In this document: piece after piece, positions 46,195 to 55,233 of the stretch | How the letters are laid out: every line of letters starts with the position of its first letter | Position numbering within the stretch: the first letter of the stretch is position 1 | Source: Thermus oshimai DSM 12092 | GTDB lineage: Bacteria; Deinococcota; Deinococci; Deinococcales; Thermaceae | Assembly: GCF_000373145.1 (NCBI RefSeq) | Contig: NZ_KB890614.1 | Coordinates: 94,042 to 158,041, forward strand | Length of the DNA stretch: 64,000 nucleotides | Direction: 5' to 3' | Translations under genes and position numbers: made by a program | Notes under the pieces: generated by a model | What the model was told of the DNA's origin: nothing | What the model saw: the letters and a program-made list of their open reading frames with translations, nothing else | The model's database searches: none

Positions 46195-46224
46195 TTGCCT
46201 CCAAAAGACCATCCCCCTTATCCT
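46195..46224 (+). promoter_or_regulatory. Promoter of the TAT-anticodon tRNA
   Basis: TTGCCT, 18-bp spacer, TATCCT. A long inverted repeat (AGGGGCAT at 46224 with ATGCCCCT at 46270) lies in the leader before the tRNA. Confidence 0.5.
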
Positions 46225-46299
46225 AGGGGCATGCCGGTTAAACGAATACCCCTTCTTTCGGCCTAGGGTATGCCCCTGGCCGGAGGGAGGGGTTTGCGG

Positions 46300-46377
46300 G
46301 GGGGCGTAGCTCAGCCCGGTGAGAGCGGCGGCCTTATAAGCCGCAGGTCGTGGGTTCAAGTCCCACCGCCCCTACCA
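46300..46377 (+). tRNA. tRNA-Ile (anticodon TAT)
   Basis: Cloverleaf with acceptor GGGGGCG/CGCCCCT (G1-T72 wobble), D stem GCTC/GAGC, anticodon stem GCGGC/GCCGC, loop CTTATAA giving anticodon TAT, T loop TTCAAGT, discriminator A and encoded CCA. It would read AUA directly. UAU-anticodon Ile tRNAs are rare in bacteria, most of which use a lysidine-modified CAU tRNA. Confidence 0.85.
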
Positions 46378-46402
46378 GGGCAACCCCCCGTAAAGTGAGG
46401 GC

Positions 46403-47968
46403 ATGGAAGGGGGAAGCCTCCCCGAGCGCTTTGCGGCCCACCTCCAGCGGCTTGCCCCAACGGACCCCCTGGTCCTGGCGGTCTCGGGGGGTGGGGACTC
46501 CGTGGCCCTGGCCCACCTGGTGAAGGCCGCGGGGCGAAAGGGGGTGGTGGCCCACCTGGACCATGCCTTGAGGCCCGATTCCGAGGAGGACCGCCGCTTT
46601 GTGGAGGCCCTGGCGGGGAGGCTCGGCTTTCCCTTCCTTTGGGAGCGGGTGGAGGTGGGGCGGCTCGCCGAGGCCCGGGGGGAGAACCTCGAGGCCCTGG
46701 CCCGTAAGGTCCGCTACGCTTTCCTCCACCGCGTGGCCAAGGAGGTGGGGGCGGGGGCCATCCTCACCGCCCACACCCTGGACGACCAGGCGGAAACCCT
46801 TCTCCTTAAGCTCCTCCAGGGCACGGCCCGGGGGCTTGGCATCCGGGAGAAGGAGGGGCTTGTGGTAAGGCCCCTCCTCCCCTTTAGCCGTCTGGAGCTC
46901 AGGGCCTACCTGGAGGCCCTCGGGGAGGCCTGGCGGGAGGACCCCACCAACCGGGACCTGGCCCTGGACCGGAACTACCTCCGCCACCGGGTCTTTCCCC
47001 TCCTGGAGGCCCGCTTCCCCGGGGCCAAGGCCGCCTTGGCCCGCTTCGTGGCGGTGCGGGAGGAGGAGGACGCCCTTTTAGAGGAGGAGGCCAAAAGGCG
47101 CCTCGTCCCCGACGCCCGCTTCCACGGCCTCTTCAAGGGCCTCCTCGCCTACCGCATCCCGCCCCTCCGCCTGGCCCCCCCTGCCCTTCGCCGCCGGGCC
47201 TTGAGGCAGATCCTGGAGGCTTTGGACCTTCGCCCCGAGGCCCGGCTCATCGCCGACCTGGAGGGGGCTTTGGGGGGGAAGGCCGCCACCTTGCCCGGGG
47301 GCTTCCGGGCCCGGGCCAAGGGGGGTACCCTTTTCCTCTTCCCGGAGGGCTTCCTTCCGCCCCTTCCCCCGGGCTTCCGCCGCCCAAGGCCCGGGGACTA
47401 TCTGGAGAGGCCCTACGGGAGGAAGCGCCTTCTGGACTATTTGGCGGAAGAGGGCGTGCCCAAGGAACTTAAATCCCTTTGGCCCGTGCGGGGGGAGGGG
47501 CGGGTGGAGGCGGTGTACGGCCTTTATCCCCGGGAAGAGGTGCGCCTCATGGACCTGGCCCTGGAGGAGGCGGAAAAGGCCAGGGCGGAAGGGGAGGTGC
47601 CCGTGGGGGCGGTGCTCCTCTTAGGGGGGGAGGTCCACCGGGCCCACAACCGGGTGGAGGCCCTAAAGGACCCCACGGCCCACGCGGAGATGCTCCTCCT
47701 CCGCACCCTGGGGAAGGAGGCCCGGGGTGGGCGGCTCTATGTGACCCTCGAGCCCTGCCTCATGTGCGCCCACGCCCTGAAGGAGGCCGGGGTGGAGGTG
47801 GTCTACGGGGCGGAGAACCTGAAGGAGGGGGCCCTCACCCGCTTCGGGGTGGGGGAGGGGTTTAGGGGGGGGGTGAGGGCCCGGGCCTGTGCTAAACTCT
47901 TAGAGGACTTCTTCCGCGCCCGGAGGGGTGCCGGAGCGGTTGAACGGGCCGGTCTCGAAAACCGGTAG
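46403..47968 (+). CDS. tilS-tadA: Fusion of tRNA(Ile)-lysidine synthase and tRNA adenosine deaminase
   Basis: 521 residues. Residues 1-370 are TilS: the PP-loop AVSGGGDS (26-33), HLDHALRPDS, TLDDQAET (125-132) and NYLRHRVFPLLE. Residues about 381-510 are a full TadA deaminase with zinc ligands in HAE (427-429, H427) and PCLMC (C452, C455); E429 is the proton shuttle. TilS makes lysidine at C34 of tRNA-Ile2, and TadA makes inosine at A34 of tRNA-Arg(ACG), so both halves modify wobble position 34. The last 15 or so codons lie inside tRNA-Ser. Confidence 0.92.
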   Translation: MEGGSLPERFAAHLQRLAPTDPLVLAVSGGGDSVALAHLVKAAGRKGVVAHLDHALRPDSEEDRRFVEALAGRLGFPFLWERVEVGRLAEARGENLEALARKVRYAFLHRVAKEVGAGAILTAHTLDDQAETLLLKLLQGTARGLGIREKEGLVVRPLLPFSRLELRAYLEALGEAWREDPTNRDLALDRNYLRHRVFPLLEARFPGAKAALARFVAVREEEDALLEEEAKRRLVPDARFHGLFKGLLAYRIPPLRLAPPALRRRALRQILEALDLRPEARLIADLEGALGGKAATLPGGFRARAKGGTLFLFPEGFLPPLPPGFRRPRPGDYLERPYGRKRLLDYLAEEGVPKELKSLWPVRGEGRVEAVYGLYPREEVRLMDLALEEAEKARAEGEVPVGAVLLLGGEVHRAHNRVEALKDPTAHAEMLLLRTLGKEARGGRLYVTLEPCLMCAHALKEAGVEVVYGAENLKEGALTRFGVGEGFRGGVRARACAKLLEDFFRARRGAGAVERAGLENR

Positions 47969-48013
47969 GCCCCGCAAGGGGCCTCGCGGGTTCGAATCCC
48001 GCCCCCTCCGCCA
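47922..48013 (+). tRNA. tRNA-Ser (anticodon CGA)
   Basis: Class II tRNA with a long variable arm (GGCCCCGCAAGGGGCC). Acceptor GGAGGGG/CCCCTCC, anticodon stem CCGGT/ACCGG, loop CTCGAAA with anticodon CGA, discriminator G, CCA encoded. Its first 47 bases are also coding sequence of tilS-tadA. Confidence 0.95.
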
Positions 48014-48038
48014 AAAGGGGCCCTTTGGGGGCCTTTTT
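48013..48038 (+). terminator. Intrinsic terminator after tRNA-Ser
   Basis: AAAAGG...CCC / GGG...CCTTTT stem with a GG/GG internal loop, ending in five T. Confidence 0.7.
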
Positions 48039-48097
48039 CCTTTGGGGGCCTACCGCGGGCTGGGCCGAGGGGCGACGAGCCCCTTTCCCGGGGTATT

Positions 48098-49897
48098 TCA
48101 GAGGTTTTCCCGCCACCAGTCCAGATAGGCCCTGAGCCGGGCCACCCGCCGGTCGGGCCGGCCGGAGCGGGAAAGCTCGTGCCCCTCCTCCGGCACCCTA
48201 AAGAAGCGGGTCTTCACCCCCAGGTGGAAGAGGGCGGTGTACCAGGTCTCCCCCTGGTCTATGGGGCAGCGGTGGTCCCCCTCCGAGTGGACCACCAGGG
48301 TGGGGGTCTTCACCCCCTGGACGTACTTCAGGGGGCTCTTTTCCCAGAGCACCTCCGGCCGTTCCCAGGGCTTGGCGAAGAGCTCCCACCAGCTGAAGCG
48401 CGGGCCGATGTCGCTGGCCCCGAAAAAGCTGAGCCAGTTGCAGATGCTCCGGTCGGTGACCGCCGCCCGGAAGCGCTCCGGGTGGCGCGCGGTGAGCCAG
48501 TTGGTCATGTACCCCCCGTAGCTCCCCCCGGCCACCCCCACCCGGCTGGGGTCCACGGGGAAGTGGGCCAGGACGTGGTCCAGAAAGCCCAGGAGGTCCC
48601 GCTCGTCCCGCTCCCCCCACTCCCCCTCCAGGAGGGCGAAGGCCTGGCCGTAGCCCGTGGAGCCCCGGGGGTTGGAGAAGGCCACGGCGTAGCCTAGGGC
48701 CCTAAAGAGCTGGAGCTCCAGCATGGGGGCGGCCCCAAAGGCGGTGTGGGGCCCCCCGTGGATGTAGAGGATGAGGGGGTGGGGGCCCTCCCCCTCGGGG
48801 AGGAGGACCCAGCCCTCCACCTCGTGGCCTTCGGGGCTCCGCCAGACGGTGCGGATGGGCTCCTTAAGGGAAAGAAGCCCGGCGTTCGGGTCAAAGACCC
48901 CCAGGGGGCCCTCGAGGCGGGCGGGCTGGGCGAAGTCCTCCTTGAGGAGGAAAAGCCCCTTTTCCGTTTTGGCGAAGGCGAGAACGCTCCCCCCTTCCGT
49001 GAGGGCCTCCGCCCTCCCCTCCAGGTCCACCCGGTAAAGCCGGGCCTCCCCCCTCTCCGTGCGCACCAAATAGACCCCGTCCTCCCCCCAGAAGGGCCCC
49101 TGGAAGGCGTTGCCGTAGCGGAGGTCGGAGTTCAGGGAGTTGAGGAGGCTTCCCTCAAAGAGGACCCGGGCCTCGGCCCCCTTCAGGTGGTAGAGCCGGG
49201 CCTCCGTCCCGCCCCCCCGTTCAAAGGCGTGGCCCAGGAAGAAGAGGCCCTCGGGGCTCCAGGTGAGGCCTTGGATGGGCCCAAAGCCCCCGTAGACCTT
49301 TTCCAGCCTCCCTTCCCGGAGGAGAAAGAGGCTATCCCGCCACTCCGCCTGGGCCACCTTGTCCTCGGGCATGACCAGGTAAAGCCCTTCGGGAGCGAAG
49401 ACGGCTTCCTTGGGGTAGGGGTGGCGCTCCAGGAGGGGTTCCTCCTGCCCCAGGAGGTAAAGCCCCACCCCGCCCTCGGGCAGGAGGCCCCGCCCGTCAA
49501 ACTTGAAGGGCCAGGTCTCGTAGACCCGGGGGAGGTCCTTTCCCTTGGCCTCCTTCAGGGCCAGGTAGGCCACCTCCCCCTTGGGCCCCAGAAAGTAGTC
49601 CAGCACCCCGCCCGTGCGGGTGAGCCGCTCCGCCTCCCCGCCCCTTAAGTCCAGGCGGAAGAGCTCGGGGCGCTCCTCCACCTTTCGCAGGAAGTAGACG
49701 TAGGGGTGGGCGTAGCGGGGCTTTCTGGCCTCCTCCTGGGTGAGGAGGCGAAGGCTTCCGTCCCACAGGGCCAGGCGGGGGAGGTAGCGGGGTGGGGTCC
49801 CTTCCTGGATCTCCGTGAGGACGAAAAGGGGCAGGCCCTCGGGGCCGGGGGTGAGGTCGGAAAGGAAGCGGAGGCGAAAGAGGAGTTCGGGTTCCAT
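48098..49897 (-). CDS. S9-family serine peptidase (acylaminoacyl peptidase-like)
   Basis: 599 residues. An N-terminal beta-propeller-like region (to about 340) is followed by an alpha/beta hydrolase domain. The nucleophile is in GVAGGSYGGYMTNWL, the Asp in VVHSEGDHRCP and the His in PEEGHELSRSGRP. It cleaves short peptides or acyl-amino acids in the cytoplasm. A TATCAT box lies 6 nt before the ATG (leaderless), just downstream of a perfect palindrome likely to be an operator. Confidence 0.93.
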   Translation of the reverse strand: MEPELLFRLRFLSDLTPGPEGLPLFVLTEIQEGTPPRYLPRLALWDGSLRLLTQEEARKPRYAHPYVYFLRKVEERPELFRLDLRGGEAERLTRTGGVLDYFLGPKGEVAYLALKEAKGKDLPRVYETWPFKFDGRGLLPEGGVGLYLLGQEEPLLERHPYPKEAVFAPEGLYLVMPEDKVAQAEWRDSLFLLREGRLEKVYGGFGPIQGLTWSPEGLFFLGHAFERGGGTEARLYHLKGAEARVLFEGSLLNSLNSDLRYGNAFQGPFWGEDGVYLVRTERGEARLYRVDLEGRAEALTEGGSVLAFAKTEKGLFLLKEDFAQPARLEGPLGVFDPNAGLLSLKEPIRTVWRSPEGHEVEGWVLLPEGEGPHPLILYIHGGPHTAFGAAPMLELQLFRALGYAVAFSNPRGSTGYGQAFALLEGEWGERDERDLLGFLDHVLAHFPVDPSRVGVAGGSYGGYMTNWLTARHPERFRAAVTDRSICNWLSFFGASDIGPRFSWWELFAKPWERPEVLWEKSPLKYVQGVKTPTLVVHSEGDHRCPIDQGETWYTALFHLGVKTRFFRVPEEGHELSRSGRPDRRVARLRAYLDWWRENL

Positions 49898-49910
49898 GCC
49901 CCCATGATAC

Positions 49911-49924
49911 TGACCGTCCGGTCA
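49911..49924. promoter_or_regulatory. Palindromic operator candidate TGACCG-TC-CGGTCA
   Basis: A perfect 6-bp-arm palindrome lies between the -10 and -35 regions of the S9 peptidase promoter, an ideal repressor position. It resembles the TGACC-N4-GGTCA type recognised by some Thermus TetR-family repressors (SbtR-like, from memory). Confidence 0.5.
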
Positions 49925-49934
49925 ACCGCAAAGC

Positions 49935-49964
49935 TTGACACCGGCGATTTTCTGGTCCTAGAAT
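49935..49964 (+). promoter_or_regulatory. Promoter of the lipoprotein gene
   Basis: Consensus TTGACA, 18-bp spacer, TAGAAT. A leader of about 50 nt with RBS GAAAGGAGA follows. Confidence 0.8.
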
Positions 49965-50024
49965 TACCTTGGGCTCCGCTCCTAAAACCAACCTTTTCCT
50001 AGGAGCCGAAAGGAGAGTGGGGTT

Positions 50025-51110
50025 ATGAAAAAACACCTTCTGGCCTTAGGCGCTTTGTTTTTGGCTTTATTGATGGGAGGATGCAACACCTCCTCCCAAG
50101 CTCCCTCGTCAGAGAAGTACCAGGTGAGGGTTTCTGTAGCCTTCCCCCAGAGGAACCCTTCTCCTACTTCCATATCCCCTCAGGGGGTTCCCGTTAGTGC
50201 TCAGTCGGCAGAGATAACGGCGATCAGGCAAGATACAGGACATGTGGCGGACACCTGTTCGCTTTCATCGAATAACCCCACTTGTTCCCTTGGTCTTCAG
50301 CCCGGGAACTACTCTATAGAAGCCTCTGTTAAAAATTTCTCGGGAACAGAGGTTGCTTGGGTGAGCCAGTCCCTTTCCGTTACCGGCGACACGTCTATTT
50401 CCCTTGTACCCAAGACCATTTTGGCCAATGCCTTCCTGAGTGCCGATGGCAATACAGCTAGCGCAGGAGCGCAGGTGGCTGTTCGCCTTTGGGTTACCTA
50501 CCCAGATGGCCCTCAACCCCCCTATGCTCCTGACGACTTTCCCTTAGATGATTTTGACGTTGTGTACACTGTGGGAACCTGTTCGGATGGCTCCTGTACA
50601 TCTTTTACTGAGAACACCGGCGTAGCTACCATTGCTGCTTCCAATAAACTTGGCGCCATGGTGCAAATTGGTCCTGGTGTCCCGATTAACACTTGGATTG
50701 GGCTCAAGGCGGAGATCACCGGTTTGGGCGAGGATCATCAACCCAAGACGTTGACCAAGTACTTTGCCATACGGGTTGCGGATGTAAGTGTGGGTGTTTC
50801 CATCGACCTTTCGCCTCCCTTCTTGGGCCAGATAAACATCGATGGCCAACAGGCCAGCTATCCAGCCCAGGTGACAATGGGAACTCACACGTTGAGCGGT
50901 TGGGCGTTTGACAACGACAAGGTTGCCGCCATCAAGGTCTACATCAACTTCTCTGAGGTGCAAGCCACGGTGACCGGGCTCAATACGCCCAACCCCACGT
51001 GGTCTTACAACTGGACACCGTCTGCTCCTGGCCGCTACTACCTCCATGTGGTGGCCTACGATGCGGCGGGCAATAGCCACTTCCGCTACCTGCCCATAGA
51101 CGTTCACTAA
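50025..51110 (+). CDS. Lipoprotein with C-terminal Ig-like domain, atypically low GC
   Basis: 361 residues. The signal sequence ends in a lipobox (LLMGGC, Cys20). A Ser/Thr-rich region, two beta-sandwich-like stretches and a final Ig-like domain (IDGQQASYPAQVTMGTHTL to SHFRYLPIDVH) follow. Codon use is clearly unlike every neighbour: many A/T third positions (AAT, TCT, GTT, GAT) and Asn/Ser/Thr richness. This suggests recent transfer or relaxed selection. It has its own promoter and terminator. It probably sits at the cell surface; its ligand is unknown. Confidence 0.82.
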   Translation: MKKHLLALGALFLALLMGGCNTSSQAPSSEKYQVRVSVAFPQRNPSPTSISPQGVPVSAQSAEITAIRQDTGHVADTCSLSSNNPTCSLGLQPGNYSIEASVKNFSGTEVAWVSQSLSVTGDTSISLVPKTILANAFLSADGNTASAGAQVAVRLWVTYPDGPQPPYAPDDFPLDDFDVVYTVGTCSDGSCTSFTENTGVATIAASNKLGAMVQIGPGVPINTWIGLKAEITGLGEDHQPKTLTKYFAIRVADVSVGVSIDLSPPFLGQINIDGQQASYPAQVTMGTHTLSGWAFDNDKVAAIKVYINFSEVQATVTGLNTPNPTWSYNWTPSAPGRYYLHVVAYDAAGNSHFRYLPIDVH

Positions 51111-51121
51111 GGGCCTCGAGG

Positions 51122-51157
51122 CTGGGTCCTAGGGCAAACCCCTAGGACCCCAGTCTT
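51122..51157 (+). terminator. Intrinsic terminator after the lipoprotein
   Basis: CTGGGTCCTAGGG / CCCTAGGACCCCAG stem with one bulged C, followed by TCTTTT. Confidence 0.8.
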
Positions 51158-51176
51158 TTGCCGTAAGCTAGGGCCC

Positions 51177-52940
<1,764 letters not shown>

Positions 52941-52944
<4 letters not shown>

Positions 52945-53387
52945 GGGCCCTCATGCTCCGGCTCATCGGGTTTGCCTTTCTCCTCTTCCTCTTCGTGCTC
53001 TCCTTCCTGGGGTACTTCCTGGCGGCGGGCCGCCTGCGCACCCCCCCGCCCCCCCAGGGGGTGGTGGTGGAGCGGGAGGGGAAGACCTTCACCCTCAAAG
53101 CCCGGCTGGCCCGCACCCCCGAGGCCTGGCGGCTTGGCCTGGGCCTCAGGCGGGAGGACCTCGAGGCCCTCCTCTACCTCTTCCCCGAGGCCACGGACGC
53201 CCCCTTCAGCACGGAGGGGTACCGGTTTCCCGTGGTGGTGGCCTTTCTGGACGGGGAAGGGCGGGTGCTCCGGGTGGCCCGCCTGGCCCCGGGGGAAAGC
53301 GTGGCGCCCGACACCGCCTACCGGGGGATCTTGGAGGTGCGCGCCGGGGTCTTTGAGCCCCGCCCTGGGGACCGGGTTCTGCCCTAA
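52941..53387 (+). CDS. Divergent DUF192-like protein, membrane-anchored
   Basis: 148 residues from GTG 52941. An N-terminal membrane segment (LIGFAFLLFLFVLSFLGYFLAA) and a domain with the same order as its neighbour (ARTPEAWRLGLGLR ... RGILEVRAGVFEPRPGDRV) are present. The FWMKNT core is replaced by PFSTEGYRFPVVVAFLD. It looks like a degenerate tandem duplicate. Convergent with the SPFH gene (4-bp overlap). Confidence 0.7.
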
Positions 53388-54316
53388 CGCCCCTGGGCGC
53401 CGAGCCCCCTCAGGTCCAGGAGGAAGTTCCCCGTGCTGGGGACGAAGACCGTCTGCACCCCGGGGGCCAGCTTCTCGGCGAAGGTGAGCTGGACCACCTC
53501 CGGGGCGGCCTTCAGGGCCCGGCCCCGGAGCTCAATGGCCCGGGCCTCCCCCTCCGCCCGGAGCACCGCGGCGTCCCGCTCGGCCCGGGCCTCTATGATG
53601 CGCCGTTCGGCGGCGATCTCCGCCTGCTTGCGGCGGTTGATCTCGATCTGGACCTGCTGCTCGGCGGTCTGCTTCTCCTCTATGACCTTGGCCACCGCCT
53701 CGGGGATGCGGATCTCCCGCAGGAGGACCGAGACCAGCTCGATGTGGTAGGCCTGCAGGGTGGCCTCGAGGCCCGCGATGACCGCGGTTTCCAAAGCGGT
53801 GCGCTGGGTGCTGATGAGCTCCGCGGCCCCGAACTGCCCCACCGCATCGCGCACCTTGGAGCGGATCTGGGGGATCAGGAGGGTTTCCAGGTACCCCGGC
53901 CCCACCTCCTGGTGGAGGCGGGCCGCCTCCGCGGCCAAGACGCGGTACTGGACGGTAACGTCCACCCCGATCTCCAGCCCCTCTTTGGAACGGGCCCGGA
54001 TGGAGGTGTCCACCCGACGCTCCCCCTCGTGGGGGGCGGAGAGGGTCACCTCCTTCACCCGGGCATCGTAGAGGATGACCTGCTGCACCAGGGGCAGGAC
54101 CAGGTGGACCCCCTCCCCCAGGGGCCGGGGCTGCACCCCCCGGAAGACGTTGAAGACCACCCCCACGTGCCCCGCGGGCACCAGGACCAGGCTGTTGGCG
54201 AGCAGGAGGGCCACCCCCCCCAGGACCACAAGGGGAAGGGCCAGGGTCCGCCTTTCCGGGCGGAGGGCCAGGGCCACCCCTAAACCCAGGAGCACCAGGG
54301 CTAAAAGATTGACCAT
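53384..54316 (-). CDS. SPFH/prohibitin-family membrane protein
   Basis: 310 residues. Two N-terminal membrane segments (2-18 and 25-45) come first, then the SPFH domain (VPAGHVGVVFNVFRG ... EGVHLVLPL). A helical coiled region rich in Glu/Ala/Arg (about 205-270) follows. Prohibitins build large membrane-bound rings that modulate proteases such as FtsH. TATGAT precedes ATG by 6 nt, a leaderless start. Confidence 0.9.
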   Translation of the reverse strand: MVNLLALVLLGLGVALALRPERRTLALPLVVLGGVALLLANSLVLVPAGHVGVVFNVFRGVQPRPLGEGVHLVLPLVQQVILYDARVKEVTLSAPHEGERRVDTSIRARSKEGLEIGVDVTVQYRVLAAEAARLHQEVGPGYLETLLIPQIRSKVRDAVGQFGAAELISTQRTALETAVIAGLEATLQAYHIELVSVLLREIRIPEAVAKVIEEKQTAEQQVQIEINRRKQAEIAAERRIIEARAERDAAVLRAEGEARAIELRGRALKAAPEVVQLTFAEKLAPGVQTVFVPSTGNFLLDLRGLGAQGR

Positions 54317-54352
54317 GGCCCCATCATAGGGCCATGGTCGGGGCGGGGCCGG

Positions 54353-54580
54353 TTACTCCTTCTTCTCCCCGCTCTCCCCGCTTTCGGACTTGCCCTCGCT
54401 CTTCTTGGCGTAGTCCTTGATGTGCCAGCCCGACCCCTTGAAGATGATGGCGGGGGCGGTGATGACCCGCTTCAAGGGCTCCCCGGTCTCGGGGTGGGCC
54501 TTCAGGGGTTCGTCGTGGAAGCCCTGCTCAAACTCGTAGTAGTTGCCCGTTTCCAAGCCCTTGTACACGTAGACCGGCAT
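54353..54580 (-). CDS. FmdB-like small protein without the zinc-ribbon cysteines
   Basis: 75 residues from ATG 54580, preceded by AGGAGGGAAGGG. MPVYVYKGLETGNYYEFEQ aligns with the FmdB opening (MPIYEYRCPDCG...FE), but the CxxC pair is replaced and no cysteine remains. It also has the FmdB-like IIFKGSGWHIKDYAKK end and a charged Ser/Glu/Lys tail. FmdB proteins are proposed regulators. A CIRCE-like palindrome overlaps its promoter. Confidence 0.7.
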   Translation of the reverse strand: MPVYVYKGLETGNYYEFEQGFHDEPLKAHPETGEPLKRVITAPAIIFKGSGWHIKDYAKKSEGKSESGESGEKKE

Positions 54581-54603
54581 ACCCTTCCCTCCTATGGGGC
54601 ATT

Positions 54604-54630
54604 TTGACACTCAAGCTCTTTGAGTGTCAA
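54604..54630. promoter_or_regulatory. CIRCE-like palindrome upstream of the FmdB-like gene
   Basis: Perfect 11-bp arms TTGACACTCAA / TTGAGTGTCAA around 5 nt, equal to TTGACACTC-N9-GAGTGTCAA. The HrcA operator CIRCE is TTAGCACTC-N9-GAGTGCTAA, so 7 of 9 bases per arm match with the same spacing. On the reverse strand its first TTGACA can act as a -35, with CAAAAT 18 bp on. Confidence 0.6.
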
Positions 54631-55178
54631 GCCCCGGCGAGGAGCTCCGCCGCGCCCGCCACCAGGGCCTTGTCCAGGTCCCGGTGGCCCAGGCTTAGGC
54701 CGGTGGAGAGGGCCTCGAGGTAGCTCTCCTCGATGAGGGCCACCTCTATGGCGATGATCTTCTCAAAGGCCTCCACCGCGGGGAAGACCTCGGGGCCCCT
54801 TAGGGCGGAACGCAGGTGCTCCAAGGAGAGCTCCTGCACCAGGCCCATGGCGGGGATCATGGCCCGGGGGCCGATGCCGAGCCTGGCGTGCACCAGCCCG
54901 ATGCGGCGGCGGCCTTCCGCGTAGGCCCGGTCGTAGACCCCGCTGAAAAGCCCCCCGTACCAGCGGGCGAAGGTCCCATAGAGCCGCTCCACCCGCCCCG
55001 GCACCGCGTGGAGGATGGCGGCGAGCTCCCCGTCCCGGCCCAGGTAGTCGTAGAAGGCCAGGGCCACCTCCGGGGCCAGGGGGGTCATGAGGCCGCCAAG
55101 CTCCCTAAGAAGCTCCGCATGGGCCGGGAGAAACCCGGTGCGGCGCTTGAGGAGGTCCAGGAGGGCCCCGGGGTCCAT
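54627..55178 (-). CDS. Protoglobin-family haem protein
   Basis: 183 residues, a single globin-sensor type domain. FYDYLGRDGELAAIL, PGRVERLYGTFARWYGGLF and RRIGLVHARLGIGPRAMIPAMG match protoglobins; H97 in GLVHARLGI is the probable proximal haem ligand. No signalling domain is attached. It likely binds O2, CO or NO. TACATT lies 6 nt before the ATG. Its stop codon lies at the edge of the CIRCE-like palindrome. Confidence 0.85.
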   Translation of the reverse strand: MDPGALLDLLKRRTGFLPAHAELLRELGGLMTPLAPEVALAFYDYLGRDGELAAILHAVPGRVERLYGTFARWYGGLFSGVYDRAYAEGRRRIGLVHARLGIGPRAMIPAMGLVQELSLEHLRSALRGPEVFPAVEAFEKIIAIEVALIEESYLEALSTGLSLGHRDLDKALVAGAAELLAGA

Positions 55179-55233
55179 GGGACAAATGTACCAGGTAAAG
55201 GGTAAAGAAGGGGAGCCCCCGGGGAGGGGGAGG

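Noticed and set aside
49911..49931. TTGACC with TATCAT as a sigma-70 promoter for the S9 peptidase
   Set aside because: The spacer would be only 10 bp; TTGACC is better explained as one arm of the palindromic operator.
54604..54630. The 27-bp palindrome as an intrinsic terminator of the protoglobin gene
   Set aside because: It is AT-rich with no downstream T run, unlike the GC-rich Thermus terminators seen here; it overlaps -35/-10 elements, so an operator is preferred.
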